Shown here: positions 1 through 6,558 of the stretch, piece by piece
Layout of the letters: each line of letters opens with the position of its first letter
How positions within the stretch are numbered: position 1 is the stretch's first letter
Origin: an uncultured Candidatus Saccharibacteria bacterium
Lineage (GTDB): Bacteria; Patescibacteriota; Saccharimonadia; Saccharimonadales; Saccharimonadaceae
Direction: 5' to 3'
DNA length: 64,000 nucleotides
Assembly (NCBI GenBank): GCA_938036825.1
Contig: CALHWD010000019.1
Location: 1 to 64,000, forward strand
Notes under the pieces: model-generated
Database searches by the model: none
The model's input: the letters and a program-made list of their open reading frames with translations, nothing else
Told to the model about the DNA's origin: nothing
Translations under genes and position numbers: made by a program

Positions 1-418
1 GCACCCAGTTGCCGTCCTCTTCGTCATACTGGATCCAAGCTGAGCGGACCCATGTTGAATTTTGCTTTGCTTCATTGTCGGGAGTTCCAAGATAGCGAAT
101 AATCTCATCACGCGTTGCAGTGTTCGAGAAGTCTGTAAACAGTGGAGTGGCATACGGTTTGTATTCTGAATATTGTTGAGTGTACAAGGTGACTGCTTTA
201 AGTACTCCATCTTTCCAGTGAAACTCTGTTCCAGAGTTATACAATGAGCAGTAGGATTCTGTAGAGTCAAAGCCAATAAAATCTTTATCGATTTCATCAA
301 TGACAGGGGTATCACCTGAGATGTTAATGATATGTTGAACGTCTTTATCGACGGTTTTGTCGTTTCGTCCGACTAAGTTGATATATCGGTTAATATCTCC
401 ATCTATTTTTATCGCCAT
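1..418 (-). CDS. hypothetical protein, 3' end cut by window edge
   Basis: An open frame runs leftward from an ATG at 418 to the window edge, giving 139 residues without a stop. AAGGAG lies a few bases upstream of the ATG and fixes this start. The product is acidic and soluble, with no signal peptide or membrane segment. Its visible end carries a YLGTPDNEAK stretch followed by WIQYDEEDGNW. That pattern (LG-x-P, then an aromatic and acidic strand) recalls small immunity-type proteins of polymorphic toxin systems, but I cannot name a family. Two inverted repeats precede it (443-460 and 464-485). It is divergent from rpmF. Function unknown. Confidence 0.7.
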   Translation of the reverse strand, partial: MAIKIDGDINRYINLVGRNDKTVDKDVQHIINISGDTPVIDEIDKDFIGFDSTESYCSLYNSGTEFHWKDGVLKAVTLYTQQYSEYKPYATPLFTDFSNTATRDEIIRYLGTPDNEAKQNSTWVRSAWIQYDEEDGNWV

Positions 419-463
419 AGGTGCTCCTTACTGAGACTAATAGTATGTACAATATCATACAAT

Positions 464-485
464 ATATGACATATATCTGTCATAT
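464..485. promoter_or_regulatory. inverted repeat upstream of the leftward gene, possible operator
   Basis: ATATGACA and TGTCATAT form 8-bp arms around a 6-base centre. A second, smaller repeat, GTATG...CATAC, lies at 443-460. Both sit in the AT-rich leader of the gene starting at 418. A regulator-binding role is inferred from symmetry and position only. Confidence 0.35.
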
Positions 486-589
486 CAAAGCCATAACCTA
501 GACGTCTTAGCGAGTGTGTTCTGGATGGGGTAACAAGGCGTAATAGCTCGCTTGGCAATTGGCCACAAATATATTTTTCTATACAAAAC

Positions 590-620
590 AGCGCAAACAC
601 TAGAGAATTTTGCGCTTTTA
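590..620 (+). terminator. possible hairpin upstream of rpmF
   Basis: AGCGCAAA (590-597) and TTTGCGCT (609-616) pair with an 11-base loop, followed by TTTA. It could end a rightward transcript before the rpmF promoter, but no rightward gene is visible upstream. Confidence 0.3.
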
Positions 621-623
621 GCG

Positions 624-629
624 TATAAT
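624..629 (+). promoter_or_regulatory. -10 element of rpmF
   Basis: TATAAT lies 44 bases before the rpmF ATG, and AAGGAG follows at about 658-663. No good -35 hexamer is visible at the expected distance. Confidence 0.45.
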
Positions 630-673
630 AGCTACAAGTTTTACGTCAGCCTAAAGAGAAGGAGATTTTTACT

Positions 674-826
674 ATGGCTCAACCAAAAAAACAGAGTAGC
701 CCACGCAAAACCGGCCTGCGCCGCAGCCATCTGCGCCTCAAGCTTGCTCGCATGGTCAATAAAACCTCACCAGTCAAGGTCAAGACGACCAAGCGCGAGA
801 CTGGCGCTGCCAAAGCAGCTCGCTAG
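674..826 (+). CDS. rpmF: 50S ribosomal protein bL32
   Basis: This 50-residue, strongly basic protein begins MAQPKKQSSPRKTGLRRSH. The MA-PK start, the K/R-x-T-x-x-RRSH core and the KVKTTKRE tail fit bL32, a small protein of the large ribosomal subunit. It has no cysteines, so it is the zinc-free type. AAGGAG precedes the ATG by about ten bases. It heads a run of translation and RNA-processing genes (nusB, Nudix, rnc, rpsP). It was found by reading the frame directly. Composition and position make the call good, although short basic proteins are easy to confuse. Confidence 0.8.
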   Translation: MAQPKKQSSPRKTGLRRSHLRLKLARMVNKTSPVKVKTTKRETGAAKAAR

Positions 827-873
827 CTTTTCGTCGATAGCAAAGAATTTTAACAAAAGAAAGAACCAACCAA

Positions 874-1338
874 ATGGCTTCGAACCGTCATCTTGGGCGT
901 ATAGTTGCACTCCAAACATTGTACGAATATGAATTCCGCCAGCAGGCGAATGATCCGCAGGCCGTGCCACAAGAGATTCTGGCGCGCAATCTTGAGCGTT
1001 ATGAGTCGATCATTGGCGATCGAGCCTTTGTCGATACGCTCGTTGCTGGGGTGATCGAGACGCAGGCCGCGCTTGACGCTCACTTACAACCAATTGCGCC
1101 AGAGTGGCCGCTTGATCAGATTGCTCGTGTCGACCGCAATATCTTGCGACTTGGCCTCTACGAATTGCTGCACTGCCGTGCAACTGTTCCACCCAAGGTG
1201 GCGATTAACGAAGCAGTGGAGCTTGCTAAAGCGTTTGGTTCGGATAATTCAAGCAAGTTTATCAACGGTGTACTCGGCACCGCCTATCGCAACTTGCCTG
1301 GGGAGACACCAGACGATGCCAACACCGTCACACTTTGA
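874..1338 (+). CDS. nusB: transcription antitermination factor NusB
   Basis: This 154-residue all-helical protein starts MASNRHLGRIVALQTLYEYEF, the usual NusB opening (R-x-x-A-LQ-x-LYxxE). The C-terminal half has DRNILRLGLYELL and P-x-KVAINEAVELAK, followed by SSKFINGVLGT, all hallmarks of the family. NusB binds boxA RNA with S10 (NusE) and helps RNA polymerase read through rRNA operons. Length is normal. Its last bases overlap the start of the following Nudix gene, which suggests translational coupling. Confidence 0.95.
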   Translation: MASNRHLGRIVALQTLYEYEFRQQANDPQAVPQEILARNLERYESIIGDRAFVDTLVAGVIETQAALDAHLQPIAPEWPLDQIARVDRNILRLGLYELLHCRATVPPKVAINEAVELAKAFGSDNSSKFINGVLGTAYRNLPGETPDDANTVTL

Positions 1339-1825
1339 CCGACACTTCAATCGGTTTAAAAAATATTTTGGCCGTCGCAAGCCGTCTATTCAGGAAATTG
1401 TTCGTGAACCGACGGCTGGCGGCATTGTATTCCGCTACAATAGCGACAACAAACTCGAAATCCTCCTAATTCAGGATGCTAAGGATCGCTGGACGATCCC
1501 CAAAGGGCATATCGAGAAAGGGGAGACTGCAGTGCAGACAGCTCGCCGGGAGATTGGCGAAGAGGCTGGGCTGCACGACCTTGATATGCTGGGCTGGCTG
1601 GGCAAGATTCACTTTCGCTACCGCCGAATGGAAAAGCTTGTCCTGATGACGACACAGATCTACCTTGCTCGCGTCCGCACCAGCGGTAACGAGATTCAAA
1701 AAGAAGAATGGATGAATGGTATTAAGTGGTTTCCCTTTAGTAAGGCACTTGACCTCATCGAGTACGAAGATATTGCCAAGCTTATGCTCAAAGCTAAGAA
1801 ACGCATCCGAGAGGAGCGTCTATAA
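1316..1825 (+). CDS. Nudix hydrolase
   Basis: This is a 169-residue protein read from the ATG at 1316, which overlaps the end of nusB by 23 bases. The Nudix box is complete: GHIEKGETAVQTARREI followed by GEEAG, giving G-x5-E-x7-RE-U-x-EE-x-G-U. The N-terminal 30 residues are basic. Nudix enzymes hydrolyse nucleoside diphosphates linked to another moiety; WTIPKGHIEKGE resembles the diadenosine-polyphosphate and oxidised-nucleotide clades, but the substrate cannot be fixed from sequence. A longer frame extends upstream to 1073 but lies inside nusB and is not used. Two further Nudix genes lie at 41632-42755. Confidence 0.88.
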   Translation: MPTPSHFDRHFNRFKKYFGRRKPSIQEIVREPTAGGIVFRYNSDNKLEILLIQDAKDRWTIPKGHIEKGETAVQTARREIGEEAGLHDLDMLGWLGKIHFRYRRMEKLVLMTTQIYLARVRTSGNEIQKEEWMNGIKWFPFSKALDLIEYEDIAKLMLKAKKRIREERL

Positions 1826-1848
1826 CGACAGAAACGAAAGGAGTTACT

Positions 1849-2595
1849 ATGTCTGGCATGCCAACTGGCCCGTATCAAGCGTGGGCACAGCAAGCGCTCG
1901 GGTTTGAATATCACGATATTCAGCTCTTAGTCACTGCACTCACCCACCGCAGCTATGTCAATGAGCACAAAAAATCCGTTACTGAGCACAACGAGCGCCT
2001 CGAGTTCTTGGGCGATGCCGTGCTAGAGCTTGCGGTAACTGACTATCTCTACCAACACTATGCCGAGCCAGAGGGCATCTTGACGAGCTGGCGCGCAGCG
2101 CTGGTCAATACTGAGAGTAATGCCGACTCGGGTGAAGCTCTCGGCTATGGCTCACTCATCCGGATGAGCCGAGGTGAGAAGCATGGGAGCAAGCGAGCGC
2201 ACCGGCAGATTCTAGCTAATGCGTATGAAGCCGTGATTGGCTCAATCTATTTGGAGCGAGGCTACGGGGCGGCAGCTGAGTTTATTGCCAAGCATACCAT
2301 TAGCAAACTTGATGCCATCCTAGCCGATGGCTCGTGGCGCGACCCCAAGAGTCATTTACAAGAGGTGAGCCAACGGATCGACAGTGCTACGCCGGTGTAC
2401 CGTGTCTTGGCAGAGGATGGCCCTGACCACGACAAAACCTTCACGCTTGGTGTCTTTGTCAATGATCGGCTGATGGGCCGCGGCACTGGCCCTAGCAAGC
2501 AGACCGCCCAGCAAAAGGCCGCTCGCGCTGCTCTGGCAGCCTATCAACAGCAAGAGGCTCAGACGGAGAAGGCAGAAAAGCCAGCCAAGGGCTAA
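1849..2595 (+). CDS. rnc: ribonuclease III
   Basis: This 248-residue protein has an N-terminal RNase III domain with the signature HNERLEFLGDAVLEL (catalytic glutamates and aspartate) and a second acidic site near ANAYEAVIGSIYLE. A C-terminal double-stranded-RNA-binding domain follows (DPKSHLQEVSQ through GPSKQTAQQKAARAAL). It cleaves double-stranded RNA in rRNA and mRNA maturation. AAAGGAG precedes the ATG. The last 20 residues are a K/E/Q-rich tail. It belongs to the nusB-Nudix-rnc block. Confidence 0.96.
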   Translation: MSGMPTGPYQAWAQQALGFEYHDIQLLVTALTHRSYVNEHKKSVTEHNERLEFLGDAVLELAVTDYLYQHYAEPEGILTSWRAALVNTESNADSGEALGYGSLIRMSRGEKHGSKRAHRQILANAYEAVIGSIYLERGYGAAAEFIAKHTISKLDAILADGSWRDPKSHLQEVSQRIDSATPVYRVLAEDGPDHDKTFTLGVFVNDRLMGRGTGPSKQTAQQKAARAALAAYQQQEAQTEKAEKPAKG

Positions 2596-2626
2596 GCTAG
2601 GTTTTGAGATTTCGGCACGCAACAAA

Positions 2627-2655
2627 TTGACATCGCCAGCCAAACAGTGTAGACT
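2627..2655 (+). promoter_or_regulatory. sigma70-type promoter of rpsP
   Basis: TTGACA (2627-2632), a 17-bp spacer and TAGACT (2650-2655) lie in the gap after rnc. Transcription would start about 45 bases before rpsP, which has its own Shine-Dalgarno AAAGGAAG. Confidence 0.65.
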
Positions 2656-2706
2656 TGTACAGAACGAACTAACGCAAATATAAGTCAAGAAAAGGAAGTT
2701 TTATTT

Positions 2707-3042
2707 ATGCTCGCAATTCGTTTGCAACGTCTTGGCCGCAAAGCCTACCCAGTGTACCGGCTCGCCGTACAAGAGGCTCAGCGCCACCCATCAAGCGGCC
2801 GTGTAGTGGCCTATGTTGGCAACTACAATCCGCACACCAAAGAGGCTCATATCAATACCGAGCTTGCCCAGAAGTATCTTGATAATGGTGCCCAGCCGAC
2901 ACCACGTGTGGTCAAGCTATTGGCTGCTGCTGGTGTATCGCTACCAAAGTGGGTCAAGCAGCCTGCTGGCGACAAGCACAAGGCAGTTCGCAACCCAGAG
3001 AAGCTGCGCAAGCATCAGCCGAAGGAAGAGGCAGAGGCTTAA
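2707..3042 (+). CDS. rpsP: 30S ribosomal protein bS16
   Basis: This 111-residue protein has the classic bS16 opening: MLAIRLQRLGRKAYPVYRL, then A-x-x-x-R-x-G-R-x-V-x-x-VGNYNP. It binds 16S rRNA and is needed for 30S assembly. The C-terminus carries a basic then acidic tail (KHQPKEEAEA) beyond the usual core of about 80 residues. It has its own promoter (2627-2655) and is followed by a rho-independent terminator (3068-3096). Confidence 0.96.
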   Translation: MLAIRLQRLGRKAYPVYRLAVQEAQRHPSSGRVVAYVGNYNPHTKEAHINTELAQKYLDNGAQPTPRVVKLLAAAGVSLPKWVKQPAGDKHKAVRNPEKLRKHQPKEEAEA

Positions 3043-3067
3043 AGCGACTCTCTCACATAAGCATAGC

Positions 3068-3096
3068 AACTGCTCCGCGTATCGTGGAGCAGTTTT
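3068..3096 (+). terminator. rho-independent terminator after rpsP
   Basis: AACTGCTCC (3068-3076) pairs perfectly with GGAGCAGTT (3086-3094), followed by a short T run. Confidence 0.8.
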
Positions 3097-3110
3097 GTAA
3101 TTATTAGTAT

Positions 3111-3119
3111 TGTTATAAT
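3111..3119 (+). promoter_or_regulatory. extended -10 promoter of a candidate ncRNA
   Basis: TG-T-TATAAT is a good extended -10. It lies just after the rpsP terminator and is followed by 280 bases without a convincing gene, so it should drive the candidate RNA below. Confidence 0.5.
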
Positions 3120-3125
3120 CTAGAT

Positions 3126-3330
3126 TGCGAAAATACCGATTCGCTTGGTCTCTACCTACCGCTACTTTTCTTAAGAATGCTGCGAGGGTTGATATTCCTC
3201 ACTGCCACCCCCACCAGAGCCAGAAATCGGTTATCTCAATCAATATATTACTCTATCTGAATGTAGCCCTGGGAGGGGTGGTGTAAGAGAAGACTCAACG
3301 CATAGCCGTACGCGCCGTATGTTGGTAGAA
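3126..3330 (+). ncRNA. candidate structured RNA between rpsP and khpA
   Basis: This stretch has its own extended -10 promoter but no convincing coding frame (the longest, at 3177, is 27 codons without a ribosome site). It can fold into one long imperfect hairpin. ATGC and GTTGA (3177-3192) pair with TCAAC and GCAT (3295-3303), and CAC-CCACCCC (3200-3211) pairs with GGGGTGGTG (3274-3282), around a large internal loop. A small hairpin GCGA...TCGC lies at the 5' end. A rod with an open bubble would fit a 6S-like RNA, but I see no diagnostic motif. It is not SRP, tmRNA or RNase P RNA by their conserved motifs. Confidence 0.35.
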
Positions 3331-3350
3331 TCCAGCTGGTATGCTACAAT
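3322..3350 (+). promoter_or_regulatory. promoter of khpA
   Basis: TTGGTA (3322-3327), 17 bp and TACAAT (3345-3350), with TG one base before the -10 hexamer. The start is about 50 bases upstream of the khpA ATG. Confidence 0.55.
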
Positions 3351-3406
3351 GAAAGCACAATCACAATAAATCTGAATGACAGCATAAGGAGGGAAAGAAG
3401 AAAGCT

Positions 3407-3787
3407 ATGGCGACAATTGATCAACAGTTTGTCGAATATGTCGTAAAGTCGCTGGTGGAACATCCAGACGACGTGGTGGTCGATCGGGTGATCGACGAGA
3501 AGGGCGTCTTATTGACACTCACCGTCAACCCGGAGGATCTCGGCCGTGTGATTGGCCGACGGGGCAGTACGGCACAAAGTTTACGTACCTTGCTGCGCGC
3601 GCTTGGCACGAAGAACAGTGCTCGCTACAACCTTAAGGTGGTGAATAATGATGAGCCACATACCGCAGCATCCCAGTCTGTGGATAACTTAACCACTGAT
3701 ACAGTGGATAACGATGATGAGAGCGAATCGGATTTTGCAAAAAAGTCTCGCCAAGAGCTTGCAGAACTCGACGACCTTGATATATAA
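3407..3787 (+). CDS. khpA: KH-domain RNA-binding protein (KhpA-like)
   Basis: This 126-residue protein has a single KH domain in residues 1-78. The GxxG loop is visible as VIGRRGSTAQSLRTLL, preceded by LTVNPEDLG, the arrangement of the YlqC/KhpA family usually found beside rpsP and trmD, as here. KhpA proteins bind many RNAs and act in growth and cell-division control. The C-terminal 45 residues are an acidic, low-complexity tail (DNDDESESD) not present in most homologues. AAGGAGGG lies 12 bases upstream of the ATG, a little far. Confidence 0.88.
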   Translation: MATIDQQFVEYVVKSLVEHPDDVVVDRVIDEKGVLLTLTVNPEDLGRVIGRRGSTAQSLRTLLRALGTKNSARYNLKVVNNDEPHTAASQSVDNLTTDTVDNDDESESDFAKKSRQELAELDDLDI

Positions 3788-3873
3788 TACGATCAGTTCA
3801 GAAACGAACTGCGAGAAAAATAAACGCTCTTTGCGAGCAAACCAACAAGGTTTGAGAGCCTTATTTGTGCAAG

Positions 3874-3899
3874 AAAACTGCTGTGGAGGCAGTTTTTTT
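3874..3899 (+). terminator. rho-independent terminator after khpA
   Basis: AAAACTGC (3874-3881) pairs with GCAGTTTT (3889-3896), followed by more Ts. A second stem, CAAACC-AACAA-GGTTTG, lies just before it at about 3837-3853. Confidence 0.75.
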
Positions 3900-4018
3900 G
3901 TTGGGTGAACGTATAGTGTAGCAGAGGCTAAAGTGGTAGCGGTGTGAGCTTATATAACAACGAGTTTTATATGCTATCCGGATGAAGTAGCGAGTGACGC
4001 CAAAAAGGTTCTCATATA

Positions 4019-4345
4019 CTACCGCAGCCGGCTCAAAATATTCGTCAAGCCAGCAATACCAGCAATAAGTAAGAGTAAGACGCCAATGATTACAATCAGC
4101 AAACCGTAGTGAGGCTGGTATCTTGGTGGATTGTAGCCGCGATTATGGCGCGGATCGTGGCGGGTGGCTTCGGTATCAATCGAGATATTGGCAATCGCTG
4201 GCTCCACAAGGTGTCGAGACACCGCTGCTTCACCGTCGAACTGCTCGAGTGTAATATTCTCGTTGAGCGGCGTGATGGTCGTACGCCGGCTCGATAGTTC
4301 GAGACGCTGCGCGGTAGTGTTATCTGTCTCTGATCCAAAATCCAT
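4019..4345 (-). CDS. small C-terminally anchored membrane protein
   Basis: This 108-residue protein starts MDFGSETDNTTAQ. The frame is open further upstream, but a TATACT -10 element (4355-4360 on the leftward strand) lies 9 bases before this ATG, inside the longer frame, so this start is preferred. Residues 1-80 are hydrophilic. The C-terminus has one hydrophobic segment (LLIVIIGVLLLLIAGIAGL), so the protein should be tail-anchored with its N-terminus in the cytoplasm. No family recognised. Its neighbours are khpA and trmD, on the opposite strand. Confidence 0.65.
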   Translation of the reverse strand: MDFGSETDNTTAQRLELSSRRTTITPLNENITLEQFDGEAAVSRHLVEPAIANISIDTEATRHDPRHNRGYNPPRYQPHYGLLIVIIGVLLLLIAGIAGLTNILSRLR

Positions 4346-4445
4346 AGCATAACCAGTATAACAAATAAAAAACATAAGCGTAAAGACCTGAATCTCTCGC
4401 AGTATCTGTTAGACGGTGCTGCGGTAATTTGCTACACTAGGAGAG

Positions 4446-5102
4446 ATGAAAAAATTCCAAGTGATTAGCCTGTTCCCGGAGATGTTTTCCGGCGTGTTTG
4501 AAGCTTCAATGCTGTGGAAGGCGCAGCAGCGAGGCTTAGTGGAGCTGACGACGATTGACTTGCGCCAATTTGGGCTCGGCCCACGCCGAACGGTCGACGA
4601 CATACCATATGGCGGTGGCGATGGTATGCTACTACGCGTTGAGCCGCTCTGGAGGGCGGTGCGGCACGCCAAAGAGCACGACCCGACTGCCAAAGTGCTC
4701 ATCATGACGCCGCGGGGCCAACGGTGGCACCAGGCGCTTGCGCAGCAGTATAGCCAGACCGACCATGGTTACATCTTCATCTGTGGGCGCTACGAGGGGT
4801 ACGACGAGCGAATTATGCAGGTGGTTGACCAAGCGCTCCGAGTGGGTGACTATGTCCTGACTGGTGGTGAGCTGCCCGCGATGACAATTATCGACTCAAT
4901 TGTGCGACTGATCCCTGGCGTCCTTGGTGGTGAGATGAGCGCAGCGATTGAGAGCTTTAGTGATGGTCAGACGCTGGAGTTTCCGCAATACACACGCCCA
5001 GAGGTATGGCAGGGGTTGGCAGTACCCGAGGTATTGCTCAGTGGTCACCACGGCAACATTGCGGCTTGGCGTGCAGAGCATTCACTCCCAGTGGATGACT
5101 AG
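4446..5102 (+). CDS. trmD: tRNA (guanine-N1)-methyltransferase TrmD
   Basis: TrmD methylates G37 next to the anticodon in tRNAs reading CNN codons, which prevents frameshifting. The 218-residue protein begins KKFQVISLFPEMF, and the trefoil-knot SAM site is clear: ICGRYEGYDERI and DYVLTGGELPAMTIID, then PGVLG. The C-terminal domain ends PEVWQG and SGHHGNI. Length is slightly short (usual 230-250). TACACT, with TG one base before it, lies at 4433-4438, seven bases before the ATG, so the mRNA is probably leaderless or nearly so. Confidence 0.96.
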   Translation: MKKFQVISLFPEMFSGVFEASMLWKAQQRGLVELTTIDLRQFGLGPRRTVDDIPYGGGDGMLLRVEPLWRAVRHAKEHDPTAKVLIMTPRGQRWHQALAQQYSQTDHGYIFICGRYEGYDERIMQVVDQALRVGDYVLTGGELPAMTIIDSIVRLIPGVLGGEMSAAIESFSDGQTLEFPQYTRPEVWQGLAVPEVLLSGHHGNIAAWRAEHSLPVDD

Positions 5103-5122
5103 CCCTGTACGCACAAAAGAAA

Positions 5123-5155
5123 CACCCGAGCATGCCATAAACACTCGGGCGTTCT
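5123..5155 (+). terminator. hairpin after trmD
   Basis: CCCGAG (5125-5130) pairs with CTCGGG (5144-5149), extended by AGAA/TTCT flanks. The following T tract is interrupted. Confidence 0.6.
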
Positions 5156-5304
5156 GTTGTGGTGGATATATCGGAGAGCGACTGATACAAGTATGTATAA
5201 AAATGTTTATGTTTGTAACGTTCGCTTCCTCTATAGTAGCGAACATGTGGCACAAGTGCAAGGAAATGCGTGTAAAACAGGGTAATATCTGATATGATAA
5301 GGTT

Positions 5305-5811
5305 ATGAAGCAGCGTATGATTCATTTTTGGCTTGGGTTATTTCAGGCGATTTTTCCAGAGCATTTACGGCGCGATCCTGCGTATTGGCGGCGTCTTGCG
5401 CTTGGTATCGTTGTGACGTTTTTGATCATCACGCAGCTCTTTACTTTTGAGAAGTTTGTCGATATCACGAGTGGGTGGCATGTGGCTGGTGGGGGTATAA
5501 TGGCTGCTCTCTTGGCTGGCTTATTGCCGCTGCTTGAGCTCGGTAGTTTGCCATTTTTGCTCTCGATGGATATGTCGCGAGGGTCACGCCGTATTTCGCA
5601 GGCATGTTTGCTTGTCGTGAGCGCAGTGTGGTTTGGTATGGCACTGTGGTGCTTTTTAGCTGTGCCAATGAGTGAATCGGGCCTCTTTGGAGCGACCTTA
5701 CCACTACTCAATGGCTGGTGGACGGTAGCATTTACAAGCCTATTTGGCGTGGCGGTGGTGCTTGTGGTGCGCGAGGCAAATGGCTCAAAGTCCACTCATA
5801 GTGATTGGTAA
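5305..5811 (+). CDS. four-helix membrane protein of unknown function
   Basis: This 168-residue protein has four predicted membrane segments at about residues 30-50, 62-90, 98-120 and 135-155, and a positively charged N-terminus (MKQRMIHFW). I recognise no family or catalytic motif. TATGAT lies at 5293-5298, six bases before the ATG, which fits a leaderless transcript. It stands alone between trmD and the leftward tRNA-Gln. Confidence 0.75.
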   Translation: MKQRMIHFWLGLFQAIFPEHLRRDPAYWRRLALGIVVTFLIITQLFTFEKFVDITSGWHVAGGGIMAALLAGLLPLLELGSLPFLLSMDMSRGSRRISQACLLVVSAVWFGMALWCFLAVPMSESGLFGATLPLLNGWWTVAFTSLFGVAVVLVVREANGSKSTHSDW

Positions 5812-6068
5812 AACTGGACTATCAGCCGAGAATGCGTAATAGCAAAAATTGTTATTAATTTAATCGTGTCCTTTCTATATCCCTTCTGAGTGATGTTATC
5901 ATAATCGACCCTTCTGCATATATGTTAGGCTTCAGCGCTGAGGGTAAATCATCGTGGTTTAATCGACTTTAATCTATCAGCAAAATAATGTAACAGAAGA
6001 GCCAATGCAAAAAGAGTCACAACTTAAAGTTGGGTTGCAGTCGAAAGGTGGCCCGGATACAGTCTAGA
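5812..6068. other. AT-rich intergenic stretch, nothing recognised
   Basis: No open frame, repeat or clear promoter is visible between the membrane protein gene and the tRNA-Gln terminator. Confidence 0.6.
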
Positions 6069-6100
6069 TAAAAAATTACCAGCCGACAAAAGGCTGGTAA
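6069..6100 (-). terminator. rho-independent terminator of tRNA-Gln
   Basis: TTACCAGCC and GGCTGGTAA (6076-6084 and 6092-6100) form a perfect 9-bp stem, followed on the leftward strand by TTTTTT. Confidence 0.85.
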
Positions 6101-6111
6101 CAATGATAGCT

Positions 6112-6186
6112 TGGCTGGGCCGGAGGGATTCGAACCCCCGAATGCCAGGACCAAAACCTGGTGCCTTACCACTTGGCGACGGCCCA
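6112..6186 (-). tRNA. tRNA-Gln (anticodon UUG)
   Basis: Read leftward, the gene starts TGGGCCG and closes with CGGCCCA-GCCA, so the CCA end is encoded. The anticodon arm is CCAGG-TTTTGGT-CCTGG, giving anticodon UUG for glutamine, and the T arm has GGTTCGAATCC. The U1-A72 first pair is typical of tRNA-Gln. A promoter (6207-6235) and a terminator (6069-6100) make it a single-gene unit. With gatCAB in the same window, it is probably charged by the Glu-tRNA-Gln transamidation route. Confidence 0.95.
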
Positions 6187-6206
6187 TCATCGCGTAACGC
6201 CTCTGT

Positions 6207-6235
6207 ATTGTACCATGCTTGCGAGGGTGGATCAA
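6207..6235 (-). promoter_or_regulatory. promoter of tRNA-Gln
   Basis: On the leftward strand, TTGATC (6230-6235), 17 bp and TACAAT (6207-6212). Transcription should begin about 12 bases before the mature 5' end. Confidence 0.7.
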
Positions 6236-6406
6236 TAGCGCATAGCGTGGCCTGCCCAGAGGTCTTCACTCAGTAGTTGATCGGCTAAGTGAGCTGTGAT
6301 ACTGGTACGTAGCTGCTGGATAAAAATAACAACAAATTGCTCCGACCACAGTCACATACTTCATATAACAGAGGTTGTGCCAGTATACCCGTTGTGAATA
6401 TCACGC

Positions 6407-6435
6407 TTGACCCACAGTATATAGAGTAGTATAGT
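6407..6435 (+). promoter_or_regulatory. sigma70-type promoter of the nrdD operon
   Basis: TTGACC (6407-6412), a spacer of exactly 17 bp, and TATAGT (6430-6435). The first NrdR-like box fills almost the whole spacer, so repressor binding would block RNA polymerase. The leader is about 115 bases. Confidence 0.7.
6414..6429 (+). promoter_or_regulatory. NrdR-like box 1
   Basis: The TATATA-centred 16-mer matches the published NrdR consensus acaCwAtATaTwGtgt at 11 of 16 positions by eye. It lies between the -35 and -10 hexamers of the nrdD promoter. Confidence 0.6.
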
Positions 6436-6444
6436 GCATAGTAA

Positions 6445-6460
6445 GCGCTATATATGGTGT
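6445..6460 (+). promoter_or_regulatory. NrdR-like box 2
   Basis: GCGCTATATATGGTGT matches the NrdR consensus at 13 of 16 positions. Its centre is 31 bp from that of box 1, three helical turns, the spacing typical of paired NrdR boxes. It lies just downstream of the expected transcription start. Confidence 0.68.
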
Positions 6461-6558
6461 ATATAACACTAGTAACCGATGCTTGCACAATCATAAAAAA
6501 CAAGGATAAACACTCATGCCGTGGCGCGCGTGTTGCCGTGGCAAGTAAAGGGAGGGAT

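Noticed and set aside
552..932. 126-codon rightward frame
   Set aside because: It covers the start of nusB and the whole of rpmF in another frame; its composition is that of a shadow and it has no ribosome site.
3126..3330. SRP, tmRNA or RNase P RNA
   Set aside because: The conserved SRP domain IV loop, tmRNA ends and RNase P core motifs are all absent.
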